Assembly: GCF_032595355.1 (NCBI RefSeq)
Contig: NZ_JASMWN010000001.1
Location: forward strand, 124,001 to 188,000
Reading direction: 5' to 3'
Source of the DNA: Sedimentitalea todarodis
Lineage (GTDB): Bacteria; Pseudomonadota; Alphaproteobacteria; Rhodobacterales; Rhodobacteraceae
Length of the DNA stretch: 64,000 bases
The notes beneath the pieces were generated by a model. The model was not told where the DNA came from and ran no database searches. It saw only the letters and a list, made by a program, of their open reading frames with translations. This document shows positions 25,149 through 33,546 of the stretch, piece after piece. The translations under genes and the position numbers were made by a program. Positions within the stretch are counted from its first letter, which is position 1; each line of letters begins with the position of its first letter.

Positions 25149-25852
25149 CCCTTCTGGCGACACGCGGCCTGTCCAAGCAATTTGCCGGGCTGCATGCGGT
25201 CGAAGATGTGGATTTCGATCTGCCAAAGGGTCAGGTCCGGGCGCTGATCGGCCCGAACGGTGCGGGCAAGACCACCTTTGTCGGCATGCTCTGCGGGCGG
25301 ATCGAGCCATCGGCGGGCACGGTTCGGTTTGATGATCACGATATTTCTGCGCTGCCGGCGCACAAGCGCATCAATCTGGGCATGGCCTATACGTTTCAGA
25401 TTACGTCGGTTTTTGCCAACCTCACGATTGCCGAGAACGTTGCGCTGGCGGCGCGGCGACGGCTTCGCGGGGCAGAGGTCGAGTCCGCAGTGGCAGAAGC
25501 GCTGGCACATGTTGGCCTGCGGGAGCCGCCCGACAGGGCCGCCGGCGATCTGTCCTATGGTCATCAGCGCCTGTTGGAAATCGCGATGGGATTGGTGCAG
25601 AAGCCGCGCCTGCTCATACTGGATGAACCGACGCAGGGGCTCGCCGACAGCGAGATCGAGGCGTTCAAGGCGCTGATCCGCGAACTGTCCGCCAGCGCGA
25701 CGATCCTGCTGATCGAACACAATATGGCGGTGGTCATGGAAACGGCTGACCGCATCACGGTTCTGAACTTCGGTCAGGTTCTGGCCGAAGGCACGCCGGC
25801 CGAGATCCGCGCCGACAGGGCGGTACAGGCCGCCTATCTGGGAACCGGCTGA
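25145..25852 (+). CDS. livG: ABC transporter ATP-binding protein (LivG family)
   Basis: A 235-residue ATPase. Walker A is GPNGAGKTTF, the Q-loop region reads YTFQITSVF, the signature is LSYGHQRLLEIAMG (a degenerate LSYG in place of LSGG, common in LivG proteins), and Walker B is LLILDEPTQGL followed by the switch histidine in IEHNM. It energises uptake with LivF. Its stop TGA overlaps the start ATG of livF by one base. Confidence 0.92.
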   Translation: MTLLATRGLSKQFAGLHAVEDVDFDLPKGQVRALIGPNGAGKTTFVGMLCGRIEPSAGTVRFDDHDISALPAHKRINLGMAYTFQITSVFANLTIAENVALAARRRLRGAEVESAVAEALAHVGLREPPDRAAGDLSYGHQRLLEIAMGLVQKPRLLILDEPTQGLADSEIEAFKALIRELSASATILLIEHNMAVVMETADRITVLNFGQVLAEGTPAEIRADRAVQAAYLGTG

Positions 25853-26547
25853 TGCTCGAGGTGTCCGCCATCAATGTTGCCTACGGCCACGCCCAGATCC
25901 TGCGTGATCTGACCTTTTCTGTCAAAGCAGGCGAAATTCTCTGCCTGTTGGGGCGCAACGGGGCGGGGAAGACCACGACGATGAAGGCGATCATGGGCCT
26001 GCTGCCGCTGCTTTCCGGTGAGGTCCGCCTTGATGGGCAAAAAATCAGCAGCCTTCCCGCGCATCAAATCCCCAAAGGCGGGATCGGGTATATTCCGCAG
26101 GGTCGCAGACTGTTCACTGAGCTAACCGTGGCGCAGAATATCGAGATCGGGTTGATGGCGCGTGGCTCAGGCCGCGAGGTGCTTCATGATGTGCTGGCAT
26201 TGTTTCCCCGATTGCGTGAACGCTTTCACCAGCGGGCCGAGACCCTGTCCGGTGGCGAACAGCAGATGCTGGCCACCGCTCGCGCCCTGTGTCTGCGGCC
26301 CAAGGTCCTCTTGCTGGACGAGCCCACCGAAGGGTTGCAGCCTTCGATGATCGAGGCGATCCGCGAGGTCATCACCGTGATGCGCGACCGGGGCGTTGCG
26401 ATCCTTCTGGTCGAGCAACGGGTGGATGCGGTGCTGTCTGTTGCCGACCGCGTGGCGTTCATCGAGAACGGCCAGAACCTCGAAACGCTGGACGCCGACG
26501 TTCTGCGCGCCGATCACACGATACTGGAGCGCCACCTCGGCGTCTGA
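25852..26547 (+). CDS. livF: ABC transporter ATP-binding protein (LivF family)
   Basis: A 231-residue ATPase with Walker A GRNGAGKTTT, signature LSGGEQQMLATARAL, Walker B VLLLDEPTEGL and the switch region LLVEQRV. It pairs with LivG on the cytoplasmic face of the permeases. The gene ends 3 bases before the stop of the convergent MarR gene. Confidence 0.93.
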   Translation: MLEVSAINVAYGHAQILRDLTFSVKAGEILCLLGRNGAGKTTTMKAIMGLLPLLSGEVRLDGQKISSLPAHQIPKGGIGYIPQGRRLFTELTVAQNIEIGLMARGSGREVLHDVLALFPRLRERFHQRAETLSGGEQQMLATARALCLRPKVLLLDEPTEGLQPSMIEAIREVITVMRDRGVAILLVEQRVDAVLSVADRVAFIENGQNLETLDADVLRADHTILERHLGV

Positions 26548-26550
26548 CGT

Positions 26551-26982
26551 TCAGATCAACTTGGACAGCAGTCGCAGGAAGTCTGCCTGTTCCGCATCGC
26601 TGAGCGGTGCCAGTGTTTCCGCCGTAGTGCCATGCGCGCGCGGGGTCAGTGTGCGAAATGCCGCCAATCCGTCAGGGGTTGCCGTCAGGTGCACACGCCG
26701 CTGGTCGTCCGGATCCGGTGCCGAGGCGACATAGCCCTTGCGCCGCAGTCGGTCGATAACCCCTTTGATCGTCGCCGCATCCATTGCCGTCGCCCGCCCC
26801 AGAGCATTCTGCGACACCCGTCCCAGGGCGCAAAGCTGTGCCAGCGCGGCAAACTGCATCGGGGTCAGGTCGGGGACGTGGCGGGCAAAGATTGCAAGAT
26901 GCCGCTGATTGGCTTGCCGCATGATGAAACCGACCTGTTGGTCGAGCACGTAATCCGCATCTTTTGTCGACGGTTGATCCAT
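26551..26982 (-). CDS. MarR family transcriptional regulator
   Basis: A 143-residue winged-helix regulator. The DNA-recognition region LGRATAMDAATIKGVIDRL and the wing KGYVASAPDPDDQRRVHLT are typical of MarR proteins. It is divergent from the molybdenum hydroxylase operon at 27086 and convergent with the transporter operon, so it most likely controls both by sensing the substrate or an intermediate. A TTTGTATACTAA palindrome lies in its 103-base upstream gap. Confidence 0.88.
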   Translation of the reverse strand: MDQPSTKDADYVLDQQVGFIMRQANQRHLAIFARHVPDLTPMQFAALAQLCALGRVSQNALGRATAMDAATIKGVIDRLRRKGYVASAPDPDDQRRVHLTATPDGLAAFRTLTPRAHGTTAETLAPLSDAEQADFLRLLSKLI

Positions 26983-27040
26983 TGGTGCCCTCTCCGCAGG
27001 GGTTTTGATTGACAGGTCGCGGATGCATCCGCAAAATCCG

Positions 27041-27052
27041 TTTGTATACTAA
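27041..27052. promoter_or_regulatory. Candidate MarR operator
   Basis: TTTGTATACTAA is a 12-base palindrome around GTATAC with one mismatched pair. It matches the general shape of MarR/HucR-type operators (TTAGTATACTAA). It lies 34 bases upstream of the GTG start at 27086 and 59 bases upstream of the MarR start, well placed to control both directions. Confidence 0.6.
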
Positions 27053-27085
27053 CAAGATTGCGATCCCAACAGCCAAGGATTTCTC

Positions 27086-27925
27086 GTGCCCAGCTATTAC
27101 CGGCCCGCCACACTCACCGATGCGCTTGCCGTGCTGGCTGATACGGGCGCGGTGGTTGCCGCGGGCTGCACCGATCTGTTCCCGGCGACGGACCGGCAGG
27201 AGTTGGCGGGGCCGGTGCTCGATATCACGGGGATCAGCGGGCTGCGCGGCGTGTCGCGGACGCAGGAGGGCTGGCGTCTTGGCGCGACAACGACATGGAG
27301 CGATCTGCTCGACGCTGAATTGCCGCCAGCCTTTGACATGCTGAAACAGGCGGCGGCAGAGGTCGGTTCGGTACAGATTCAGAATGCTGGAACGGTTGCG
27401 GGCAACCTCTGCAATGCATCCCCTGCGGCGGATGGGGTGCCCCCATTGCTGGCGCTGGACGCCGAGGTGGAATTGACCGGCCCGGAAGGCACGCGACGCT
27501 TGCCGCTGGCGGGTTTCCTCACTGGCGTGCGCCAGACGCGTCGCCACGCGGATGAATTGCTGACGGCGGTGCATGTGCCGGACTTGGCCTGTCGGGGGGC
27601 GAGCCGGTTCCGGAAGCTGGGCGCGCGAAAGTACCTGGTCATTTCCATCGCCATGGTCGCCGTGAGACAGCATGTCGTGAACGGCGTCGTTGCCGACATG
27701 GCGCTGGCGGTGGGATCTTGCAGCGCCGTGGCTGTCCGATTGCGCGATCTGGAGCGCGCATTGATTGGTCAACCGATTGAAGGATTGTCCGATCATCTGA
27801 CCGACGCGGGTGTCGCGTCGTGTCTCTCTCCGATTTCCGACATCCGCGCGGATGCGCCCTATCGGGCGGGCGCCGCCACCGAACTCCTGCGTCGTGCCCT
27901 TACCGATCTGGCGGACACGTCATGA
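27086..27925 (+). CDS. Molybdenum hydroxylase FAD-binding subunit
   Basis: A 279-residue medium subunit of the xanthine dehydrogenase family, starting at a GTG (27086) with AAGGAT upstream. FAD-binding segments are visible: VAAGCTDLFP near residue 25 and IQNAGTVAGNLCNASPAADG near residue 95. The C-terminal domain with FRKLGARKYLVISIAMVAV follows. It passes electrons from the iron-sulfur clusters of the next gene product to an acceptor. Its TGA overlaps the ATG of the next gene by 4 bases. Confidence 0.9.
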   Translation: MPSYYRPATLTDALAVLADTGAVVAAGCTDLFPATDRQELAGPVLDITGISGLRGVSRTQEGWRLGATTTWSDLLDAELPPAFDMLKQAAAEVGSVQIQNAGTVAGNLCNASPAADGVPPLLALDAEVELTGPEGTRRLPLAGFLTGVRQTRRHADELLTAVHVPDLACRGASRFRKLGARKYLVISIAMVAVRQHVVNGVVADMALAVGSCSAVAVRLRDLERALIGQPIEGLSDHLTDAGVASCLSPISDIRADAPYRAGAATELLRRALTDLADTS

Positions 27926-30672
27926 AAGACGCCACAAGCCCGCAAATGACCGTCAACGGAACGCCGGTTGCACTCGAGTTTGCCCCGGGACGTCGCCTTT
28001 CCGATGTGCTGCGCAGCGATCTGGGCCTGACCGGCACCAAGGTTGGCTGTGACGCGGGCGATTGCGGGGCCTGCACCGTGTTGGTGGATGGCGCACCGGT
28101 CTGTGCCTGCCTGACCCCCGTGGCGCAGGCGCATGGTGCGTACGTCGAAACCGTCGAAGGCCTGCCGCGCGATGGCACGCTCTATGCGTTGCAGCAGTCG
28201 TTCCTGCGGCACGGAGCGGCGCAATGCGGCATCTGTACGCCGGGCATGTTGATGACGGCCACCGCACTCTTGCGCAAACGGCCAGACCCGACCCGGCTTG
28301 AGGTCGAAACGGCCCTTGGCGGTGTTCTCTGCCGTTGCACGGGCTATGCCAAGATCATCATGGCCGTGATGGACGCAAACCGGCAAGAGACAACCGTTTC
28401 GCCCGCCTCCGGTGCGGCTGTCGGGGCGCGGCTCCCACGGCTTGACGGATTGGCGAAGGTCGCGGGAACCGAGGTATTCGGGGCTGATCATGTTCCGTCC
28501 GGAGCGCTGATGGTGCGCGCTATCCGATCCCCACACGCCGCTGCGAGGTTCCACTTTGGCGACATCGCGGGCTGGGCGGTGGCACAATCCGGACCGGTAC
28601 ATGTCTTCACAGCCGCCGATATTCCCGGCGAGAACCGGTTTGGGGTGATTCCTCACTTTGCCGATCAACCCGCGCTGGCCGTGAGCCATGTGCGGATGCG
28701 GGGAGAAGCCGTGGCGATCGTCGGGGCAGAGCCTGCCGTGATGGAAGCCCTCGATCTCACTGGGTTCCCGGTGACATGGCAGACGATGGAGGGACTTGCC
28801 TCTGCCAAAACGTCGCGACAGCCGGGGGCCGATATGGTTCATCCGGACCGCGAGGGCAACATCCTGATCACTGGAAAGGTTTGCCGGGGCAATCCCGAGG
28901 ATGCCATCAGGAAGGCGGTACATGTGGCGGCGGCCGATTTCCGGACCTCGCATGTAGAGCATGCCTATATCGAACCCGAGGCTGGTGTCGCCTGGATGGA
29001 GAAAGACACGCTGGTCATTCTGGCCTGCACCCAGGCACCGGTCCTGGATCGTGACGACACGGCCCGCGTGCTCGGCCTTGCACCCGAGCAGGTGCGTATA
29101 ATTCCCTCTGCTGCCGGGGGTGGCTTTGGGTCCAAGCTGGACCTGTCGCTGCAACCGTTGATCGGTCTGGTTGCGCTGAAGACCGGCCAGCCTGCGCGTA
29201 TGGTGTATACCCGGGGGGAAAGCATGCGCTCGACCACAAAGCGCCATCCGGCCACGATGTCGGCCCGGATTGCGGCAGACGCGCAGGGACGTCTGACCGG
29301 AATGCAACTTGACGGTGATTTCGATACCGGTGCCTATGCCAGCTGGGGTCCGACCGTCGCCGTCCGGGTGCCGGTACACGCGTCAGGCCCTTACCGGATA
29401 CCGAATTATCACGCCGAGGCGCGCGCCGTGCACACCAACGGGCCGGTGTCCGGCGCGTTTCGCGGTTTTGGCGTGCCGCAGGCGGCAATCGTGCAGGAAA
29501 CACTGTTTGATGACCTGGCTGAAATGGCAGGCATCGATCGTCTCGCATTCCGGCGTCTCAACGCATTGCGGGATGGTGACCTGTCGGTGTGTGGCCAGGA
29601 ACTGCATGGTGTTGGAATTTCCGACTGTCTCGACGCGCTGCATGACCCTTGGGCGGATGCGGTCCGCACGGCGGCAGAACGGAATGCACGCGCGGGTCAT
29701 GTCAGGCGCGGCATAGGGGTGGCTTCCTGCTGGTATGGCTGCGGCAATACGGCTCTGCCAAATCCGTCAACCGTTCGCCTGGGGATTACGCCCGACGGGC
29801 GGCTGGTCTTGCATCAGGGGGCGACAGATATCGGGCAGGGTGCGAATACGGTGATTGCCCAGATATGCGCCGATGCGCTTGGCCTGCCGGTGGATCAGGT
29901 CGATCTGGTTGGCCCGGATACCGCGCTGACGCCCGATTGTGGCAAGACCTCGGCGTCGCGTCAGACGGTGATCACCGGCAAGGCGGCGATGCTGTCCGGG
30001 GCGGCGCTGCGGGCCGATATTCTGGCGCGCAGCAACATGGGCGATGATGCGCGGATTTCACTCGTCGGTATGACGCTGCGGGTGACGGATGGCGAGGGTC
30101 GGCGGATCATTGATCTGGCAGAACTGCCGGTGGATGCGCATGGCTATGTGATCATGACCGAGCAAAGCTATGACCCGCCGACGCAGCCGCTGGATGAAAA
30201 TGGGCAAGGCAAACCCTATGCGGTCTATGGCTATGGCGCGCAACTGGTGGAACTGGACGTGGACATGATGCTGGGCACCGTGCGGGTGCAACGGATCACG
30301 GCGGCGCATGATCTGGGCCGGGTGATCAATCCGCTGCTGGCCGAAGGGCAGATCGAAGGTGGAATTGCGCAGGGGCTGGGCATGGCATTGATGGAGGAGT
30401 ACATTCCGGGCCGGACCGAAAACCTGCATGACTATCTGATCCCGACCACGGGCGACATGCCGGAAATCCGCTCGATCCTGATCGAGAAACCCGATCCCGA
30501 AGGCCCAATGGGGGCCAAGGGATTGGGCGAACATGTGCTGATCCCGACTGCGCCCGCGATCCTGAATGCGATCCGCGATGCGAGCGGGGCGCGGCTCTCG
30601 CGGTTACCCGCGCTGCCGCACCGGGTGCTGGCGGCAATCCGGGCCGCGCAGCAGGAGGCGCGCGATGGATAG
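27922..30672 (+). CDS. Molybdenum hydroxylase, 2Fe-2S subunit fused to molybdopterin subunit
   Basis: A 916-residue fusion. Residues 1-150 are the small subunit with both 2Fe-2S clusters: C43, C48, C51, C63 in the plant-ferredoxin type, then C102, C105, C137 and C139 in the helical type. From about residue 165 (PRLDGLAKVAGTEVFGADH) the large Mo subunit follows, with GAFRGFGVPQAAI, IGQGANTVIAQICADAL, and GAKGLGEHVLIPTAPAIL, which carries the expected catalytic glutamate. Such enzymes hydroxylate purines, nicotinate, isoquinoline or similar heterocycles with water-derived oxygen. The small-large fusion with a separate FAD gene is a less common arrangement. The next gene, a 6-hydroxynicotinate-reductase homologue, suggests a pyridine-like substrate. 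Confidence 0.9.
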   Translation: MKDATSPQMTVNGTPVALEFAPGRRLSDVLRSDLGLTGTKVGCDAGDCGACTVLVDGAPVCACLTPVAQAHGAYVETVEGLPRDGTLYALQQSFLRHGAAQCGICTPGMLMTATALLRKRPDPTRLEVETALGGVLCRCTGYAKIIMAVMDANRQETTVSPASGAAVGARLPRLDGLAKVAGTEVFGADHVPSGALMVRAIRSPHAAARFHFGDIAGWAVAQSGPVHVFTAADIPGENRFGVIPHFADQPALAVSHVRMRGEAVAIVGAEPAVMEALDLTGFPVTWQTMEGLASAKTSRQPGADMVHPDREGNILITGKVCRGNPEDAIRKAVHVAAADFRTSHVEHAYIEPEAGVAWMEKDTLVILACTQAPVLDRDDTARVLGLAPEQVRIIPSAAGGGFGSKLDLSLQPLIGLVALKTGQPARMVYTRGESMRSTTKRHPATMSARIAADAQGRLTGMQLDGDFDTGAYASWGPTVAVRVPVHASGPYRIPNYHAEARAVHTNGPVSGAFRGFGVPQAAIVQETLFDDLAEMAGIDRLAFRRLNALRDGDLSVCGQELHGVGISDCLDALHDPWADAVRTAAERNARAGHVRRGIGVASCWYGCGNTALPNPSTVRLGITPDGRLVLHQGATDIGQGANTVIAQICADALGLPVDQVDLVGPDTALTPDCGKTSASRQTVITGKAAMLSGAALRADILARSNMGDDARISLVGMTLRVTDGEGRRIIDLAELPVDAHGYVIMTEQSYDPPTQPLDENGQGKPYAVYGYGAQLVELDVDMMLGTVRVQRITAAHDLGRVINPLLAEGQIEGGIAQGLGMALMEEYIPGRTENLHDYLIPTTGDMPEIRSILIEKPDPEGPMGAKGLGEHVLIPTAPAILNAIRDASGARLSRLPALPHRVLAAIRAAQQEARDG

Positions 30673-32116
30673 GAACCGGACGAAACCGGCGGACAAGATA
30701 CGCTGCGATGCCTGCCCGGTCATGTGTTACATCGCCGATGGCAAGATCGGGGCATGCGACCGCTATGCGAACCGGGGCGGCCGGATCATTCGTTGCGATC
30801 CGCTGACCGTGCTGGATCGTCGGATCGAGCAGGGCGGCGAAATCCGCCCGTTTCTGAAGGCCGATTGGGATGGCGATCTGGTCGCGGGGGATGATCTCTT
30901 TGTGACGGCCGTGGGATCGGGCACCACCTATCCCGACTACAAACCCGCACCGTTCATCGTCAGCCGCGAGATTGACGGGGTGGATTTTGTCACCGTCGTG
31001 ACCGAGGCGATCTTTTCCTATTGCGGGGTCAAGGTGAAGATCGACACCGACCGGCATTTGGGGCGAGAAGGTGCCGTGGTGCGGGCCAAGGGCGAACCTG
31101 TCGGTCTCATGATTACCTCTGAATATGGCAGCCAGATGATGAGCCTTGGTGGCGTCGATCACCTGACAGGGGGCAGCAAACCCGAAGGCCGCGTGACCTG
31201 TGACACGCTGTTGCGCCTGTGCAACCGCGAGCCGGTCGAATTGTCGGTGGATGGCGGCGCATCGGCGATCCTGCAGGCGGGGCAGGCCCCGGTTGTTGAC
31301 GGTCACCGGGAAGAACGCATGCGGGTCGGGTGTGGGTCGGCCACCATTGGCATGTTTGCCGTGCAATGGCAGGGGCTGGTCGACGAAGTGGTCGTCGTGG
31401 ACGATCACATCACCGGCGTGGTCAGCGAACATCAGGCTGGCAAGGTCCTGGGCTGGCCCGACACCGGTATTCGCATCAAGGGGCGGCGCTCGACTCCCGG
31501 ACGGTATTTTCAGGTGGCGGACCCGGGGCTCGGCTGGGGCGGAACGGATGTGCAGGATCCGTTGACCATACTCGGCGACTGGAACCCCAAGAAAGGCGCG
31601 CGGCCCGGTTTGACCCTGTTGATGGTGTCTACCACGGGCGAGCAATACGGATACTATGTTCTGGATGACGATCTGGTGCCGCAACCCGCACCCTTGCCAG
31701 AGGCGTTGTGCCCGTCGGTGGATCTGATTGCAGAGAATTGCGAACCGGCCTTGTGCACGGTGATGTTCATGGGCGGCGCGGGCGGCTCCCTGCGGTCGGG
31801 CGTGACGAAGAACCCGGTAAAGCTGACCCGCTCCGTTCAGGCGCTCGAGACACGGGTGACGGTCGGCGGCGCACCCGCCTATGTGTGGCCGGGCGGGGGC
31901 ATTACCCTGATGGCGGATGTAACGCAGATGCCGGACAATGCCTTTGGCTATGTGCCGACCCCGGCGATCGTGGCGCCGCTGGAATTCACGGTGAGCCGCG
32001 CCGACTTTCGGGCGTTGGGCGGGCATGACGGATCGGTCCGGACTGTTGATGATGTGCTGGAACATGGTGGCGAATACGGGTCAGCGACCCGCGCCGTGGC
32101 CAAGGATCGCGGCTGA
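30665..32116 (+). CDS. 6-hydroxynicotinate reductase-like iron-sulfur protein
   Basis: A 483-residue protein starting 8 bases inside the preceding gene (ATG at 30665). The N terminus holds a cysteine cluster, IRCDACPVMCYIADGKIGAC followed by IIRCDP, suited to an iron-sulfur cluster. The rest includes FSYCGVKVKIDTDRHLGREG, ITSEYGSQMMSLGGVDHLTG, MRVGCGSATIGMF and FMGGAGGSLRSGVTKNPV. I recognise the family as that of Hnr from nicotinate fermentation in Eubacterium barkeri, which reduces 6-hydroxynicotinate; in aerobic proteobacteria the family is largely uncharacterised. In this operon it would act on the hydroxylated product of the molybdenum enzyme. Confidence 0.75.
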   Translation: MDRNRTKPADKIRCDACPVMCYIADGKIGACDRYANRGGRIIRCDPLTVLDRRIEQGGEIRPFLKADWDGDLVAGDDLFVTAVGSGTTYPDYKPAPFIVSREIDGVDFVTVVTEAIFSYCGVKVKIDTDRHLGREGAVVRAKGEPVGLMITSEYGSQMMSLGGVDHLTGGSKPEGRVTCDTLLRLCNREPVELSVDGGASAILQAGQAPVVDGHREERMRVGCGSATIGMFAVQWQGLVDEVVVVDDHITGVVSEHQAGKVLGWPDTGIRIKGRRSTPGRYFQVADPGLGWGGTDVQDPLTILGDWNPKKGARPGLTLLMVSTTGEQYGYYVLDDDLVPQPAPLPEALCPSVDLIAENCEPALCTVMFMGGAGGSLRSGVTKNPVKLTRSVQALETRVTVGGAPAYVWPGGGITLMADVTQMPDNAFGYVPTPAIVAPLEFTVSRADFRALGGHDGSVRTVDDVLEHGGEYGSATRAVAKDRG

Positions 32117-32117
32117 G

Positions 32118-32972
32118 ATGCAGACGCCGCAGATATCGATGCTGCTCGACGGGCAAAGGCTGCATTTCCATCATGGACCAATTGACCTGATCGTCGATGC
32201 GACGGGACCGGGGCGCGACCTGGGGCTGCGGCGTGCGGCGGACCGGTTTGATAGCGTCTTGTCGGAACTGGCGTCGGAACTGCATGCCTTGCGTCGCCCG
32301 GTTGAGGACTGTCATCCCCTCAGGGGCAAAGTCGCGTCGGCCATGCAGCGCGCGGCGGCGGCGCATCAGCCGGGTTTCGTTACGCCGATGGCGGCAGTTG
32401 CGGGCGCGGTTGCGGATGAGATCCTGCACCAGATTTGTGCCGCAGGCGATATTCGCCGCGCCTATGTGAACAATGGCGGCGACATCGCCCTTCATCTCAC
32501 GTCGACAGAAACGTTTGCCGCAGCCATCGCCACCGGACCCGCGCCGCGCATCACTCTGACTTTCGATAGTCCGGTGCGTGGGATCGCCACTTCGGGCTGG
32601 CGCGGGCGCAGTCATTCGCTGGGCATTGCCGACAGCGTGACGGTGCTGGCCACGACAGCCGCGCAGGCGGATGTGGCGGCCACCCTGATCGCCAACGCGG
32701 TGGATCTGCCCGGTCATCCGGCAATCCGCCGGGCACGCGCCTGTGATCTGGCCCCGGACAGCGATCTGGGCGCGCGGCTTGTGACCGTGGATGTGGACGC
32801 GCTTTCTCCCGAGGATGTAGCAAGCGCGCTGGATGCCGGCGCGCGTTATGCGGCACGTTGCCTGTCGCGCGGGCATATTATCGCGGCCTATCTGCGACTT
32901 GGCGAGACGTACCGCGTCATTGGAGCGCCCGAACACCTGACACAGCCTGAAAAGGACAGACTGCATGCCTGA
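32118..32972 (+). CDS. UPF0280 family protein (ApbE-like fold)
   Basis: A 284-residue protein starting at the ATG at 32118, one base after the previous stop. IRRAYVNNGGDIALHL and ATSGWRGRSHSLGIADSVTV follow the outline of ApbE flavin transferases (a glycine-aspartate loop, then a serine/threonine-rich SVTV segment), consistent with the UPF0280 family. It may be a flavin-transfer or flavin-binding helper for the reductase encoded just before it. The family has no established biochemical role. Its end overlaps the next gene by 8 bases. Confidence 0.7.
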   Translation: MQTPQISMLLDGQRLHFHHGPIDLIVDATGPGRDLGLRRAADRFDSVLSELASELHALRRPVEDCHPLRGKVASAMQRAAAAHQPGFVTPMAAVAGAVADEILHQICAAGDIRRAYVNNGGDIALHLTSTETFAAAIATGPAPRITLTFDSPVRGIATSGWRGRSHSLGIADSVTVLATTAAQADVAATLIANAVDLPGHPAIRRARACDLAPDSDLGARLVTVDVDALSPEDVASALDAGARYAARCLSRGHIIAAYLRLGETYRVIGAPEHLTQPEKDRLHA

Positions 32973-33546
32973 TTTCACTCTGCGAAAGACGATGCTTTTT
33001 ATCGAGGATATTCACCACGATGGCGGGCCAGCGCCTGCACAGCCCAGACGCCGCGCGGCGATCGTGGCGTTGGTCCGCAATCCTTTTGCCGGGGGCCATA
33101 CCGCCGATCTGCAATCGGCGATGGATGATCTGAAGCCGCTGGGATTGCAGATGACGGACCGCCTGATCGAGGCGATGGGCGGGCCTGACGGCATAGATGG
33201 CTATGGCAAGGCGTCCTTGGTCGGTGAGGGGGGCGAGTTGGAGCATACGGCGCTGTGGCACGTGCCCGGCGGCTATGCGATGCGCGAACGGCTGGGCGAG
33301 GCCAAGGCGATTGTGCCGTCGTCGATGAAAATGGGCGGTGTTGGTACAAGGATCGACATTCCGCTGGGCCATATCAATGCCGCCTACGTGCGCAGCCATT
33401 TTGACGGCATGGAAGTAGGCGTACCCGATGGGCCGCGCGCGCAAGAGTTGCTGTTTGCGCTGGCCATGGCGCGCGGGCCGCGCATCCATCACCGGATGGG
33501 TGGCCTGCAAGCCGAGGAGGTCAAAGGTGAGGACGGCCTGCGGTGA
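32965..33546 (+). CDS. DUF1185 (amino acid synthesis family) protein
   Basis: A 193-residue protein beginning MPDFTLRKTMLFIEDIHHDG, followed by VALVRNPFAGGHTADLQSAM, VGEGGELEHTALWHVPGGYA and VPSSMKMGGVGTRIDIPLGH. These segments match the DUF1185/AA_synth family, which has structures but no assigned reaction. The N-terminal E-D and His residues and the GGELEH motif could form an active site. It is translationally coupled to the UPF0280 gene (8-base overlap) and ends the operon directly against the convergent cytochrome gene. A ring-opening or hydrolytic step on the reduced heterocycle is my inference. Confidence 0.72.
   Translation: MPDFTLRKTMLFIEDIHHDGGPAPAQPRRRAAIVALVRNPFAGGHTADLQSAMDDLKPLGLQMTDRLIEAMGGPDGIDGYGKASLVGEGGELEHTALWHVPGGYAMRERLGEAKAIVPSSMKMGGVGTRIDIPLGHINAAYVRSHFDGMEVGVPDGPRAQELLFALAMARGPRIHHRMGGLQAEEVKGEDGLR

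Noticed and set aside
30326..32065. 579-codon minus-strand frame
   Set aside because: Antisense to the 6-hydroxynicotinate-reductase-like gene; Arg/His-rich composition typical of shadow frames.
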